Shown: positions 22,508-33,099 of the stretch, piece after piece | Layout: each line of letters begins with the position of its first letter | Numbering within the stretch: the stretch's first letter is position 1 | NCBI RefSeq assembly: GCF_019175385.1 | Contig: NC_083344.1 | Coordinates: 21,646,380 to 21,710,379, forward strand | Origin: Lycium barbarum | Taxonomy: Eukaryota > Streptophyta > Magnoliopsida > Solanales > Solanaceae | Direction of reading: 5' to 3' | DNA: 64,000 nucleotides | Made by a program: the position numbers and the translations under genes | Notes under the pieces: model-generated | Told to the model about the DNA's origin: nothing | What the model saw: only the letters and a program-made list of their open reading frames with translations | Database searches by the model: none

Positions 22508-25264
22508 TGTCATGACCCAGCTGGGGGCCGTGACGGGTACCCGGGGCTAACCACCGAGCACCGCTCGTGCTATCATTTCCTTAACCCGTTTAACAATCAT
22601 TCATCGATTCCCTGTTAACTTTTAAAAAAGGATCTGGTTTTCATTACAAAATATAATGCTCTAACACAAGAACATATTTCCATATACTCATACATATACG
22701 TACTATCCACGTCATGGAACCACATAACCCACATCGAGTGTCTACGAACCTCTATTGGATGACATATACCAATATACACAAAGGGATCAACCGAATAGCA
22801 CCTCCGGAATAGTGGAGTGCTCTTGTAAATCTGTAGATTGCTCCTACGGATCTGCAGCGTCTCCCTGTCTACCTGTGGGCATAAGAACAACATCCAAAAA
22901 GAAAAGGATGTCAGTACGAGCATTGTACTGAGTATGTAAGGCATACATCAAGAAATGAAGGAGAGATTAAGAAGATAAAGTAAGTGCAAGAAGATAACCA
23001 GTAACTGCTTTCCTCTTAAGGCGGATTCATTGCATGCATACTCATAAAACATCGTATCATTTATTGCTGCGGAACGTGCAGCCCGATCCATATATCATAA
23101 TATATCAATATAATGCCGTGGAACGTACGACCCGATCCATCACCCCTATATCCTGCGTCCGGGCATCCCGCGTCCGCGATGAGATCATAATATGGCAGCT
23201 GACCAGGTGGCTATGCGTCTATAGCGCCTCACCTTTCCCCATATCCCCTGAATACATATACATATCATATACTTATATAATATACATAGCATCCATGAGA
23301 GCCCAAGAAAAAGCAATGGCTCTATCGGAGTGACGTAAGGTCGGTAGCCTCCGACTATATTATGGATTAATCATGATCGTCATGTCTCACCTTGAAGGAA
23401 CAATTATTATAAGGTGGGACTATCAATGAAGAATACCGATATGAATAATAACATCAAGAGGAACATACAATAGGGTCATAATCTTATAAGAAGTCAATCC
23501 ATATATTTTTGGAATCTTAAAGAAAATGTAGTCATCATCCATGAATAAAATTGAGACATCAAGAAATATTTCAACATTCTCATGTCGCCTTTGAAATCGT
23601 AAGCTTGGAACCTTTAAACATAAAATCGTTCTCATCATAACATGGTCATCATATATGGTCATCGTAATATGCTCATCATAGTATATACATGAAGACTCTA
23701 GAACAACTATACTTTATCGAGGTGACAGAAGGTCGTGAACCCTCGATTCCATTATGAACATTTATAACCATTCTGCCTCACCTCGAAGGGATTAATGTAT
23801 GAGGTGAGTATAAGCAAGGAATGACATCATATCACTACTAAACTCATAGCATTGCTCTTATCTCGTATAATTATTCATGATCTTAGACTCTTAGCCTTTA
23901 GGAATGTAGGAGCATCATGAGGGTGAAAGAAGAATCATGTCCTATGATTCATGCCATGAAAGAAAAGGAATAGCCTCACATATCTTGGACGTTTACCATT
24001 CTTATCGCTTGCTCGCTTCCCTTATGATGCACTCGTATATACCTTCAAGAGAGTTCATGCCGTCGTTACTTAAGCAATTATAAGAACGGACTTCTATTTC
24101 TAGGGAAAACTGGGCAGCATTTCCTTTGTTTCTACTACGTTTCCCATATTCTATTTCAGCTCCCAAACATTCACAAGAATAATCACAATATAGAAACCAA
24201 CAATCATCGCTTATATACATTTAGCAAAATCCACCAATTTCCTCCAATTTCTCCACATTTAGTGGTTTTAGCCTATCATCACATCTCCTCATACGTCACA
24301 CTTATCCCATGGTCTAAACGTTATAAAGTATTCATTATCACAACATATCAACATTCATGATTTCCATATAACTACCATTCATTTGTAACACTACTCATCC
24401 TTTTAAAAACTCATTTTCCATGTTTTTCTACAATCCAAGCATCTTAGCCTTTCAATACCTTAAACAACATAGTAAAATCATGAAATATACCTTAGATGAT
24501 GGTGGGACAATCTTCTAATGGAATTCTTCCTCTTGCACCAAAGTTTCACTTCGCCTCCTTAGGGTTTTCTTGAAGAAGATGAATCCTACTTGAGTTTCAT
24601 ATGATTTGCTCCATAGATTTTATGTTGTTGATCTTCAATTCCCCTTGAATTTTTCTTATGGAAGAATGTTAGAGTATTCTCTAGAGGGTTATTGAAGTGG
24701 AGAGTGGGAATGAAATGAAAATAAAATGGAAAGGGTCCCTTATATTTAAAATTGAAATCTGGCCGACCTACTTTATACGGACCAACATACGGTCCGTATA
24801 ATTTTTACTGACCGTATGTTGGACCGTATGTTTTGTCCAGTGAGCTATATTGTGCTGGGTCAGATCCACGGTTGGACAAACGGTCCATGGATTTTATACG
24901 GCCAGTATGTCTGGCCGTATGTTTGCCCCGCTTTCTGAGACTTGTTCTCGTCGACTCGTTTGATCTCCGATCCTTATGGAACCTTCTTAGCACTTGTTTA
25001 ACACTTCAATACCAATCTTAGGGATGTTATAACATGTCTCTAAACCATCCTTATGCCATCACATAATCGTTTCTCCTTATTCCCATATGATACACAACGT
25101 ACGGTTCACTTTCCCTTAATAACTTTCGTTCCTCATCTCGGATGCCTTTGAGAATCTTAATTGGGGCCCCTTACATCGTTTATTGCTCGTCAAAACATCG
25201 CATATGTTATGTCCTTCGCTCGCCCATTCACTGTACAGGTACGGAGAATTTCCAAGGTGTAACT
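22508..25264 (-). repeat. RT-3 3' LTR
   Basis: 2,757 bp, TGTCATGACCCAGC...GGTGTAACT on the + strand (last base mutated from A). The U3 palindrome cluster TACGG(A/T)CC...GGTCCGTA lies at 24775-24925. The stem CAGTAC-gagcatt-GTACTG is at 22912-22930, and the as-1-like TGACGTAAGG block at 23324-23354. GGAACGT(G/A)C(A/G)(G/A)CCCGATCC is repeated at about 23070 and 23120. Confidence 0.92.
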
Positions 25265-25300
25265 TTCTCTCCCCTTTTAGAACATTCGTCCTTGAATGTT
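25265..25300 (-). other. RT-3 polypurine tract and adjacent stem
   Basis: The minus strand reads AAAAGGGGAGAGAA before the LTR. AACATTCG (25281-25288) and TGAATGTT (25293-25300) form the family stem with one mismatch. Confidence 0.85.
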
Positions 25301-25479
25301 AAAATACTCGGGAACTCTAGAAACATTTCGCCAGAGTTTCCCCTATAATCTGGCACTACCAACCTATCACAACAACCCACAATATTACTGCCTCACAGGG
25401 CTGCAGCACAACATAAACATATCTATGGCCACACACGACCAAAAAGTAAAAAGTAAGCATACATAACTTAAGATCTCGA

Positions 25480-26300
25480 TGTATCATCGTGAACTTCTCC
25501 TGGAGATTTGAATAGGTGCGGGTATTTGGCTATCTATATTCTCTTCTTCTCTCCAAGTTGTTTCTTCCCGGTCATTTTTTTACTATCAAACTTTGACTTA
25601 AGCTACCTCCTTATTTCGAAGTCTTCGCACTTGCCTATCTAATGTGGGAATGGGTACCTCTTCATAAATCCCCTTCTCAATCGCTTGAGCACCATTTATT
25701 GACATGATTCTAGTAGGATTTCTAACATATTTAGGAAGCATCGAGTTATAAATGGTAGATCTAGTTTATAAGATACATTGCCTATTGCATACGCTCTCGT
25801 AAGACCTAATATACCGGGGACTAGCCTTCCTCTTCATCCCGTGATCTTATCGCTTTCGTAAGTTTTCATATCCTAGGGCTATTGTAGTAAGCGTATAGCA
25901 TATACTTATGTCGTATTCCAAGTGATTGTCCTATTCGCCCCTAACAATAATCCTCGCTCAACGTTCCAACTTAGTTTATCATACGTTTCCCTGGCTGGAG
26001 TATTATGACTCCATTATCCTTGTTTTACCTCTTACTCCTCATCTAAGTACTCACTTGACTTCATTGGCGACGCGTAAATATCTACAAGTTACATAATCTT
26101 TGCGCGATTCGCATTCATACACGTCTATCCATATACATGTATCCATGGTCATGTTCATATAGATATCAATATCATTCACAACGACTTTCCCGTCAATGTC
26201 TTTGTCTCGAGAACGGGGTAACCCCATAATAAAATCCATGTTAATCTCATGAATTATTCTGTGTCTCAGGCCTGCATGCCTTCTTCTTGTGACTACCATC
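25480..26300 (-). pseudogene. RT-3 integrase and chromodomain scraps
   Basis: The minus strand shows broken matches to the C-terminal pol of RT-2: an ILDRQV-like/chromodomain-proximal section at about 25480-25720 and the start of the integrase core (GLRHRIIHE, then INMDFIMGLPRSRDK) at 26200-26290. Between GLRH and INMDF the zinc finger is deleted. Numerous stops and frameshifts exclude function. The scraps border the B3 insert and show that it landed between RNase H and integrase or replaced that part of pol. Confidence 0.6.
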
Positions 26301-26738
26301 CCCCACTATATTTACAACACTCTCCGGTGTCATATCTTCATTTGGGCTAGAGGGGTATTCAATCCCGGAAGCAATTAAATCAAATATGAGGACAGAGAAA
26401 TGAGAGTTTCCATTATACTGAAAGAGTAAAAAGTAACCACAACCAATTGAATAGTACTCCTTAAACTGATTCCAGCTCTTCTTTAGCCATGTCACACAAT
26501 CAGAGTTTTGAAATTTTACTCCCCGTTTTGCGCCACCTGAGACCTTAAGGGACACAACGTCTCACAGATCGGCCTTATATTTCTCTAAAAATTCATCTGG
26601 GACTTGTAATTTAGAGGGACGAGGAGGTGATATAATCTTGAAGAACCGTGGGTCCACCCCTACCTGTCATCGGTGTTTTACTATCTTGGCCGACTGACGG
26701 CCCTTCTTCTTCTTCTTGCTTTTGGATGTCACTTTATT
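26255..26738 (-). pseudogene. Captured plant B3 DNA-binding domain (REM/VRN1-like)
   Basis: Not a retroviral sequence. One frame on the minus strand encodes a Lys-rich stretch (KSKKKKKGRQ, about 26725-26695), then the opening B3 strand RFFKIISP (26649-26626). LQVPDEFLEKY, DVVSLKVSGG, VTWLKKSWNQF, KEYYSI, GYFLLFQYNGNSHFSVLIFD and IEYP (to about 26352) follow, with a basic tail. This order and spacing match the B3 fold of plant REM/VRN1-type transcription factors at near full domain length (about 100 residues). Two TGA stops (one before the domain, one at 26564-26562) break it. It lies inside RT-3 in the same orientation as the element. Probably a transduced host gene fragment; the donor gene is unknown. 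Confidence 0.8.
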
Positions 26739-27977
26739 CTACTACCTGTAGTCAATACGATCCCGTAGGGCTTATCATTTCAACCTACACACTGGTATCC
26801 TCTCTATTCGCTTCCCCCCTTTAAGGGTTTTACTCGTGCTTGTAAATCTTGAGTTCACGTACTCCTGACTACACTACGTCTTACTCATACCGTTCCTCAC
26901 AATATATTCCTATAACAGTTCATGTGTGAAGCCTTAGCGTACTCACCCTACAATCTTGTAACCAAATAATGCACCCGTTATAGTAATCCGAACAAACATG
27001 TATTTTACTTGGTTCATCTAGTAATTATAAGTCAATATCTAAATCTGCTCCAATTAGCAACTTCCTGCCCCATAGGGGTGCTTACATTAGTAGTAGGTCT
27101 AACTATCTATGCCACCCATCCAATGTCACTTGCCCTCTTCTTTAGCGCTCAAAATTTGCTTGTAACGCCATCTTCGTTTCTCTAGGGCCTAGGTCTCTTA
27201 CGCCGCTAATGCGCTCCATGCCTCCTTATTCTTTAACTCCGATTTACTCTTGGCACCGATTTCATAACCCTGTTGTACCACTATCGTTATTAATTATGAC
27301 TCTGCTCCATTGATTCATCGTCATACAGTAAACTTATAACTCATGATCATATTTCCCCTTCAACCCTTTACTTCATATACTTCACCCGTTCTAACTTGAT
27401 ATAGGACCTTCGCAGGAAATACTTTCTCCTTTGACTACCATACAACTATTCCTCAGGTACGCATACTTTGTATATTTCCTTTTTGCTATATTTTCGCCCT
27501 TTTTCCATCCTGCTCGACTTACCTAATTTCCTCCCGTCTTATATTCGATCCTCGACTCCTCATACGAGGAGCCATATTCTAAACTTAGCACCGCTTTGTC
27601 CTTTCGGGTTGACTTCTCCCATTTTGCTGGCTATCATCTCGGTCATTCAGGAATTCCTGCGCTGAACTTTCCCTAACAAGGTCCTTCAAGCTTTCTCATC
27701 TATTTCTCCCTGGTTCGCTTGCTGGTTTCACTCTTGTATTCATATAAAGCTTAACATATCCGAAGGCGTCTCCTCGCTATACTTTACATTACAATTCTTG
27801 TTACGTGCTTATTATATCCAGATCATAATCTACCCTATGGAGTAACGCTTCTTGATCGCATTCGTAAGCCTGCTTATAACATAGGATAGCCTCATGAAGC
27901 AGGCATACTCAACCTGTTATCCTTTTTAGTCAGTCACATTACATTTACCATATGGATTATTTGCCCACGTATTCGCA
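26739..27977 (-). other. RT-3 spacer of unknown origin, purine-rich on element sense strand
   Basis: No protein family recognised on either strand and no frame longer than about 65 codons. The + strand is C/T-rich. The character resembles the 3.7-kb spacer of RT-6, and a short phrase (TTTCACTCTTGTATT near 27730; TTACACTCTTGTATT near 54174) is shared. It occupies the place of protease-RT-RNase H. Confidence 0.5.
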
Positions 27978-28776
27978 TTAATCATAAAAGTGTGCTAACA
28001 ATATACCTCGAGTAATATCAGGGGAAGACTGAGGATCCGGTCGTTCGACTAATGCCTGGATATGATGCTGGGATCCACTTGGACTGGGCGTTCTTCGGTC
28101 TCTACCACTGCTTACTAGCATCTGTGGCCCTAGCCTTGGAGGGCGTGCCGATGATGAAGAGCCAGTCACCACTCCCGCAGTCCGAACCTCACCTTTACTA
28201 TGTAGCGATGGATAATTACGCTTTAAATGGCCTGGCCGAGCACAGGCATAACAAACATCCGTGCCCCAGTGACACGGTCCCCGATGTAACCTGCGACACT
28301 GAGTACATCGCGGCACCGAGGATCTCTTTTGGCCAGAACCACTCCGAATCTGAGGACTAGAAACTCTGAGACTCTGGGGTGACCTTGAATAAGTAGGTCC
28401 CTCAAATCCGGGTCTAAGAAACTGCAGAGGAACACCTCTGAACTCACGGTCAGTCCTGAAAGAATCAGCTCCCTTTCTCCAACCCTGGTTATCGTAGCCC
28501 GCATCCTGCCGCTGAGCCTGAGCGGCTACCAACTGAGTCAATAAAAGAATAGCCTGTCTCATCTCTTGGCCCGCGGTATCTTGCGAAGGAACGGGGGGTG
28601 CTGGAGCTAAGGTCGAGGCTCTCCTCCGATCCTCAAAAGTGGGCGAAGTATGGGAAAATAGAGGATTGCGCCTTATCCTAGGGTTCGCCCTCCTCCATAT
28701 CTATAGACGGCTCTCGATCAAGCCCTTCTTCAACCACCATCTTACCCTTCTAGGCCGCCGTAGCTTTACCTTTCAT
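27978..28776 (-). pseudogene. gag: RT-3 truncated gag lacking capsid
   Basis: ATG at 28776-28774 (MKGKATAA, as in RT-2) with early stops and a frameshift before 28562. The ILLLTQLVAAQAQRQD phrase then joins almost directly to the basic linker and nucleocapsid, skipping the capsid domain of about 200 residues. The zinc knuckle reads CYACARPGHLKRNYP near 28240: the fourth ligand Cys is Tyr. It ends with a protease-proximal SPDITRGIL phrase near 28005. Such a product could not assemble particles but might bind RNA; the missing ligand argues against even that. Confidence 0.8.
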
Positions 28777-28973
28777 CAGCTTTGCTGAAATTATAACGCA
28801 CCGTTAGGGGAGGAATAATCTTATAACACAACTCTATCGCACGATCTATTAAGAATAATGATGGTCATCTTTCCTAAATGTCCAGTAGCCTCCTGTTTAT
28901 AGATGTGGTGCACAGCACACCGATAAACAAGACTCTACTAGACACGGCTCGTAGACACTTCCTAGGACGAACT

Positions 28974-28985
28974 ACTCTGATACCA
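28974..28985 (-). other. RT-3 primer-binding site
   Basis: On the minus strand TGGTATCAGAGT lies 4 bp from the 5' LTR, one mismatch to the initiator-Met site TGGTATCAGAGC. Confidence 0.88.
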
Positions 28986-28989
28986 CTTC

Positions 28990-31720
28990 TGTCATGACCC
29001 AGCTGGGGGCCGCGACGGGTACCCCGGGCTAACCGCCGAGCACCGCTCGTGCTATCATTTCCTTAACCCATTTAACAATCATTCATCTATTCCCTGTTAA
29101 CTTTTAAAAAAGGATCTGGTTTTCATTACAAAATATAATGCTCTAACACAAGAACATATTTCCATATACTCATACACATAAGTACTATCCACGTCATGGA
29201 ACCACATAACCCATATCGAGTATCTACGAGCCTCTATTGGATGGCATATACCAATATACACAAAGGGATCAACCGAATAGCACCTCCGGAATAGTGGAGT
29301 GCTCTTGTAAATCTGTAGATGGCTCCTACGGATCTGTAGCGTCTCCTTGTCTACCTATGGGCATGAGTACAACATCCAAAAAGAAAAGGATGTCAGTACG
29401 AGCATTGTACAGAGTATGTAAGGCACACATAAAGAAATGAAGGAGAGAATAAGAAGATAAAGTAAGTGCAAGAAGATAACCAGTAACTGCTTGCCTTTTA
29501 AGGCGGATTCATTGCATGCATACTCATAAAACATCGTATCATATATTGCTGCGGAACGTGCAACCCGATCCATATATCTACATATATCAATATAATCTCG
29601 TGGAACGTACGGCCCGATCCATCACCCATATATCCCGCGTTCGGATGAGATCATAATATGGCAGCTGACCAGGTGGCTATGCGTCTATAGCGCCTGACCT
29701 TTCCCCATATCCCCTGAATACATATACATATCATATACTTATATAATATACATAGCATGCATGAGAGCCCAAGAAAAAGCTATGGCTCTATCAGAGTGAC
29801 GTAAGGTCGGTAGCCTCTGACTATATTATGGATTAATCATGATCGTCATGTCTCGCCTTGAAGGAACAATTATTATAAGGTGGGACTATCAATGAAGAAT
29901 ACAGATATGAATAATAACATCAAGAGGAACATAAAATAGGGTCATAATCTTATAAGAAGTCAATCCATATATTTTTGGAATCTTAAAGAAAATGTAGTTA
30001 TCATCCATGAATAAAATTGAGACATCAAGAAATATTTCAACATTCTCATGTCGTCTTTGAAATCGGAAGCTTGGAACCTTTAAACATAAAATCGTTCTCA
30101 TCATAACATGCTCATCATATATGCTCATCATAGTATATACATGAAGACTCTAGAACAACTATACTTTATCGAGGTGACAGAAGGTGGTGAACCCTCGATT
30201 CCATTATGAACATTTATAACCATTCTGCCTCACCTCGAAGGGATTAATGTATGAGGTGAGTATAAGAAAGGACTGACATCATATCACTACTAAACCTATA
30301 GCATTGCTCTTATCTCGTATAATTATTCATGATCTTAGACTCTTAGCCTTTAGGACTGTAGGAGAATCATGAGGGTGAAAGAAGAATCATGTCCTAGGAT
30401 TCATGCCATGAAAGAAAAAGACTAGCCTCACATACCTTGGACGTTTACCATTCTTATCGCTTGCTCGCTTCCCTTATGATGCACTCGTATATACCTTCAA
30501 GAGAGTTCATGTCGTCGTTAGTTAAGCAATTATAAGAACGTACTTCTATTTCTAGGGAAAACTGGGCAGCATTTCCTTTGTTTCTACTACGTTTCCCATA
30601 TTCTATTTCAGCTCCCAAACATTCACAAGAATAATCACAATATAGAAACCAACAATCATCACTTATATACATTTAGCAAAATCCACCAATTTCCTCCAAT
30701 CTCTCCACATTTAGTGGTTTTAGCCTATCATCACATCTCCTCATACATCACACTTATCCCATGGTCTAAACGTTATTTATAATGTATTCATTATCACAAC
30801 ATATCAACATTCATGATTTCCATCTAACTACCATTCATTTGTAACACTACTCATCCTTTTAAAAACTCATTTTCCATGTTTTTCTACAATCCAAGCATCT
30901 TAGCCTTCCAATACCTTAAACAACATAGTAAAATCATGAAACATACCTTAGATGATGGTGGAACAAGCTTTGAATGAAATTCTTCCTCTTGTACCAAAGT
31001 TTCACTTCGCCTCCTTAGGGTTTTCTTGAAGAAAATGAATCCTACTTGAGTTTCATATGCTTTGATCCATGGATTTTATGTTGTTGATCTTCAATTCCCC
31101 TTGGATTTTTCTTATGGAAGGATGTTAGAGTATTCTCTAGAGGGTTCTTGAAGTGGAGAGTGGGAATGAAATGAAAATAAAATTGAAAGGGTCCCTTATA
31201 TTTAAAATTGAAATCTGGCCGACCTACTTTATACGGACCAACATACGGTCCGTATAATTTTTACTAACCGCATGTTGGACCGTATGTTTGGTCCAGTGAG
31301 CTATATTGTGCTGGGCCAGATCCACGGTTGGACATACGGTCCGTGGATTTTATACGGCCAGTATGTCTGGCCGTATGGTTGCCCAGCTTTCCGAGACTTG
31401 TTCTCGTCGACTCGTTTGATCTCCGATCCTTATGGAACCTTCTTAGCACTTGTTTAACACTTCAATACCAATCTTAGGGAAGTTATAACATGTCTCTAAA
31501 CCATCCTTATGCCATCACAGAATCGTTGCTCCTTATTCCCATCCGATACACAACATACAGTTCACTTTCCCTTAATAACTTTCGTTCCTCATCTCGGATA
31601 CCTTTGGGAATCTTAATTGGGGCCGCTTACATCGTTTATTGCTCGTCAAAACATCGCATATGTTATGTCCTTCGCTCGCCCATTCACTGTACAGGTACGG
31701 AGAATTTCCAAGGTGTAGCA
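28990..31720 (-). repeat. RT-3 5' LTR
   Basis: 2,731 bp, TGTCATGACCCAGC...GGTGTAGCA on the + strand. It carries the same stem (29394-29412, one arm base changed), TGACGTAAGG block (29797-29806) and TACGG/CCGTA palindromes (31230-31380) as the other LTR. Confidence 0.92.
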
Positions 31721-32153
31721 GAGCCCAAGGGGGTTCGGCGGAGTATCAGGAGGAGACACCAGGCGGGAAGAGGACGACGCTAATTGGCTTCTTAGGAAAC
31801 TTAAAAATTTTCTGTGGATGCATGTTTTTCCTTCTACAGGACAACAGATATATCGCAAACCAGCTTACTCATCGCAAAGGCGAATGGCGAAGCCCAAGCG
31901 GTGGAGAAAGACACAGAAAGGTCATAGCAGAGAAAGGGGTATTGAAGAGACATCTAACTGCGAGAGTCACAAAGAAAATGAACGACAAAGATACATCAGA
32001 CCAACAGGGTCACAATGGATGAGCATAAATATACATGCGACCAAAAGTGTCATGACAAGCACAAAAGGCATATCTGGCCATAAGGGTCAACAACCAATGC
32101 AATGAACGAAAGAAAGATTATCCAGCCATAAGGGCTATAATTGTCATTTGCAT

Positions 32154-32407
32154 GCCAAGAGGGTCATTCATGTATTTTGGAAAGAGGGGCATTCATTTAT
32201 TTTTGCCGAGAGGGCCATTCATACAAACAACCAAGAGGGTCATTCATACAAATAGCCAAGAAGGTCGTTCATACAAACAGCCAAGAGTGCCATTCATTTA
32301 AACAAACCAAGAGGGTCATTCATTTAAATAGCCGAGAGGGCTATTCATACAAAAAGCTAAGAGGGCCTTTCATACAAACAAGCCGAGAGGGCCATTCATT
32401 TAAATTT
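32154..32407 (+). repeat. 25-bp tandem repeat array (about 10 units) in RT-0
   Basis: Ten diverged units have the consensus GCCAAGAGGGTCATTCATAC followed by AAACA. The A/T-rich spacer alternates between ACAAACA and TTTAAA forms. The unit of about 25 bp is not a multiple of three, so the 112-codon open frame across it is not a repeat protein. Minisatellites between pol and the 3' LTR are common in Tat-type elements. Confidence 0.85.
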
Positions 32408-33000
32408 CTACTAGAATATCTGCATAATTTCAAGTTCAGGAGAGGAGCACACAGCCGCCAAAAAGGAGTCGATTGCTGAGTCAGATCTAGACAAATTACG
32501 GAGCAAACGTGGAACGTTTTCTTACTCATCCAGTCAAGATAAGGTTCCCATGAGAGTCAAGATATCCGGCCAGGATTTTGAAGCCATCCAATCTCAGAGT
32601 CAGCCACAACTTGTCTTGATTTTATTTTTCCACTAAAAATCGCGACTAGTTGGATACACACCGGAAATTCTGAAGGTACTCCTGCATAAGGGACATACTC
32701 TTCTCCAGCAAGTCGAACTACATATGACCTTATTCCCATGAACCATGGATATGTAGGAAAACTGAAGCACCGAGAGTCCTTCATATTCTAACGGTCTTCC
32801 GGAGAAACCTAATCACAATATTGGGATCGCTGGATAGTTTTTTCCAAATCACTTGAAGGCTTTTAGTTGAGTCAAACTACAAGCCACCTGAATTCTCATA
32901 TGACATGACATATGTAAGAAACCCAAAGACCAGGGTCCGACCATATATGTGAAAATTGCATGGAGACAAAGGGTATAATGAGCCAAGTCAGTCAGAAATT

Positions 33001-33080
33001 AGGGTTAGTCAAATATCATTGCTCAGGGATGGCAAGAGGGTTAGTCAAATATCATTGCTCAGGGATGGCCTTGCCATCCC
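33001..33080 (+). repeat. 36-bp direct duplication and perfect stem before RT-0 LTR
   Basis: AGGGTTAGTCAAATATCATT followed by GCTCAGGGATGGC occurs twice in tandem. At the end GGGATGGC-ctt-GCCATCCC (about 33062-33080) forms a perfect 8-bp stem, 20 bp from the LTR start. Confidence 0.8.
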
Positions 33081-33099
33081 TTAACACCAAAGGCATAGT

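Larger units (their letters stand above)
22508..31720 (-). mobile_element. RT-3: rearranged chromovirus-type element carrying a B3 domain
   Basis: 9.2-kb minus-strand element with LTRs at 22508-25264 and 28990-31720 and a perfect target duplication GAGCC (22503-22507, 31721-31725). The internal 3.7 kb holds a gag lacking its capsid, a spacer of unknown origin, a B3 DNA-binding domain and short integrase/chromodomain scraps. RT and RNase H are absent. LTR identity looks roughly 96% by eye, so this rearranged form itself moved fairly recently, presumably with proteins supplied in trans. Confidence 0.92.
31726..33099 (+). other. RT-0 non-coding region, third part
   Basis: Resumes after the RT-3 target repeat with AAGGGGGTTCGGCGGAGTAT and runs to the LTR start. 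A TTTTTCCTTCTACAG splice-acceptor-like tract lies at about 31828-31842. The region includes the 25-bp tandem array and, before the LTR, a 36-bp direct duplication with a stem. Phrases such as CACCTGAATTCTCATATGACATGACATATG (about 32887) are diverged versions of the GACCTGAATTC block at 4822 and 4920. No coding sequence is supported. Confidence 0.6.

Noticed and set aside
32141..32479. 112-codon ORF across the 25-bp repeats
   Set aside because: The repeat unit is not a multiple of three, so the peptide does not repeat in register; non-coding minisatellite.
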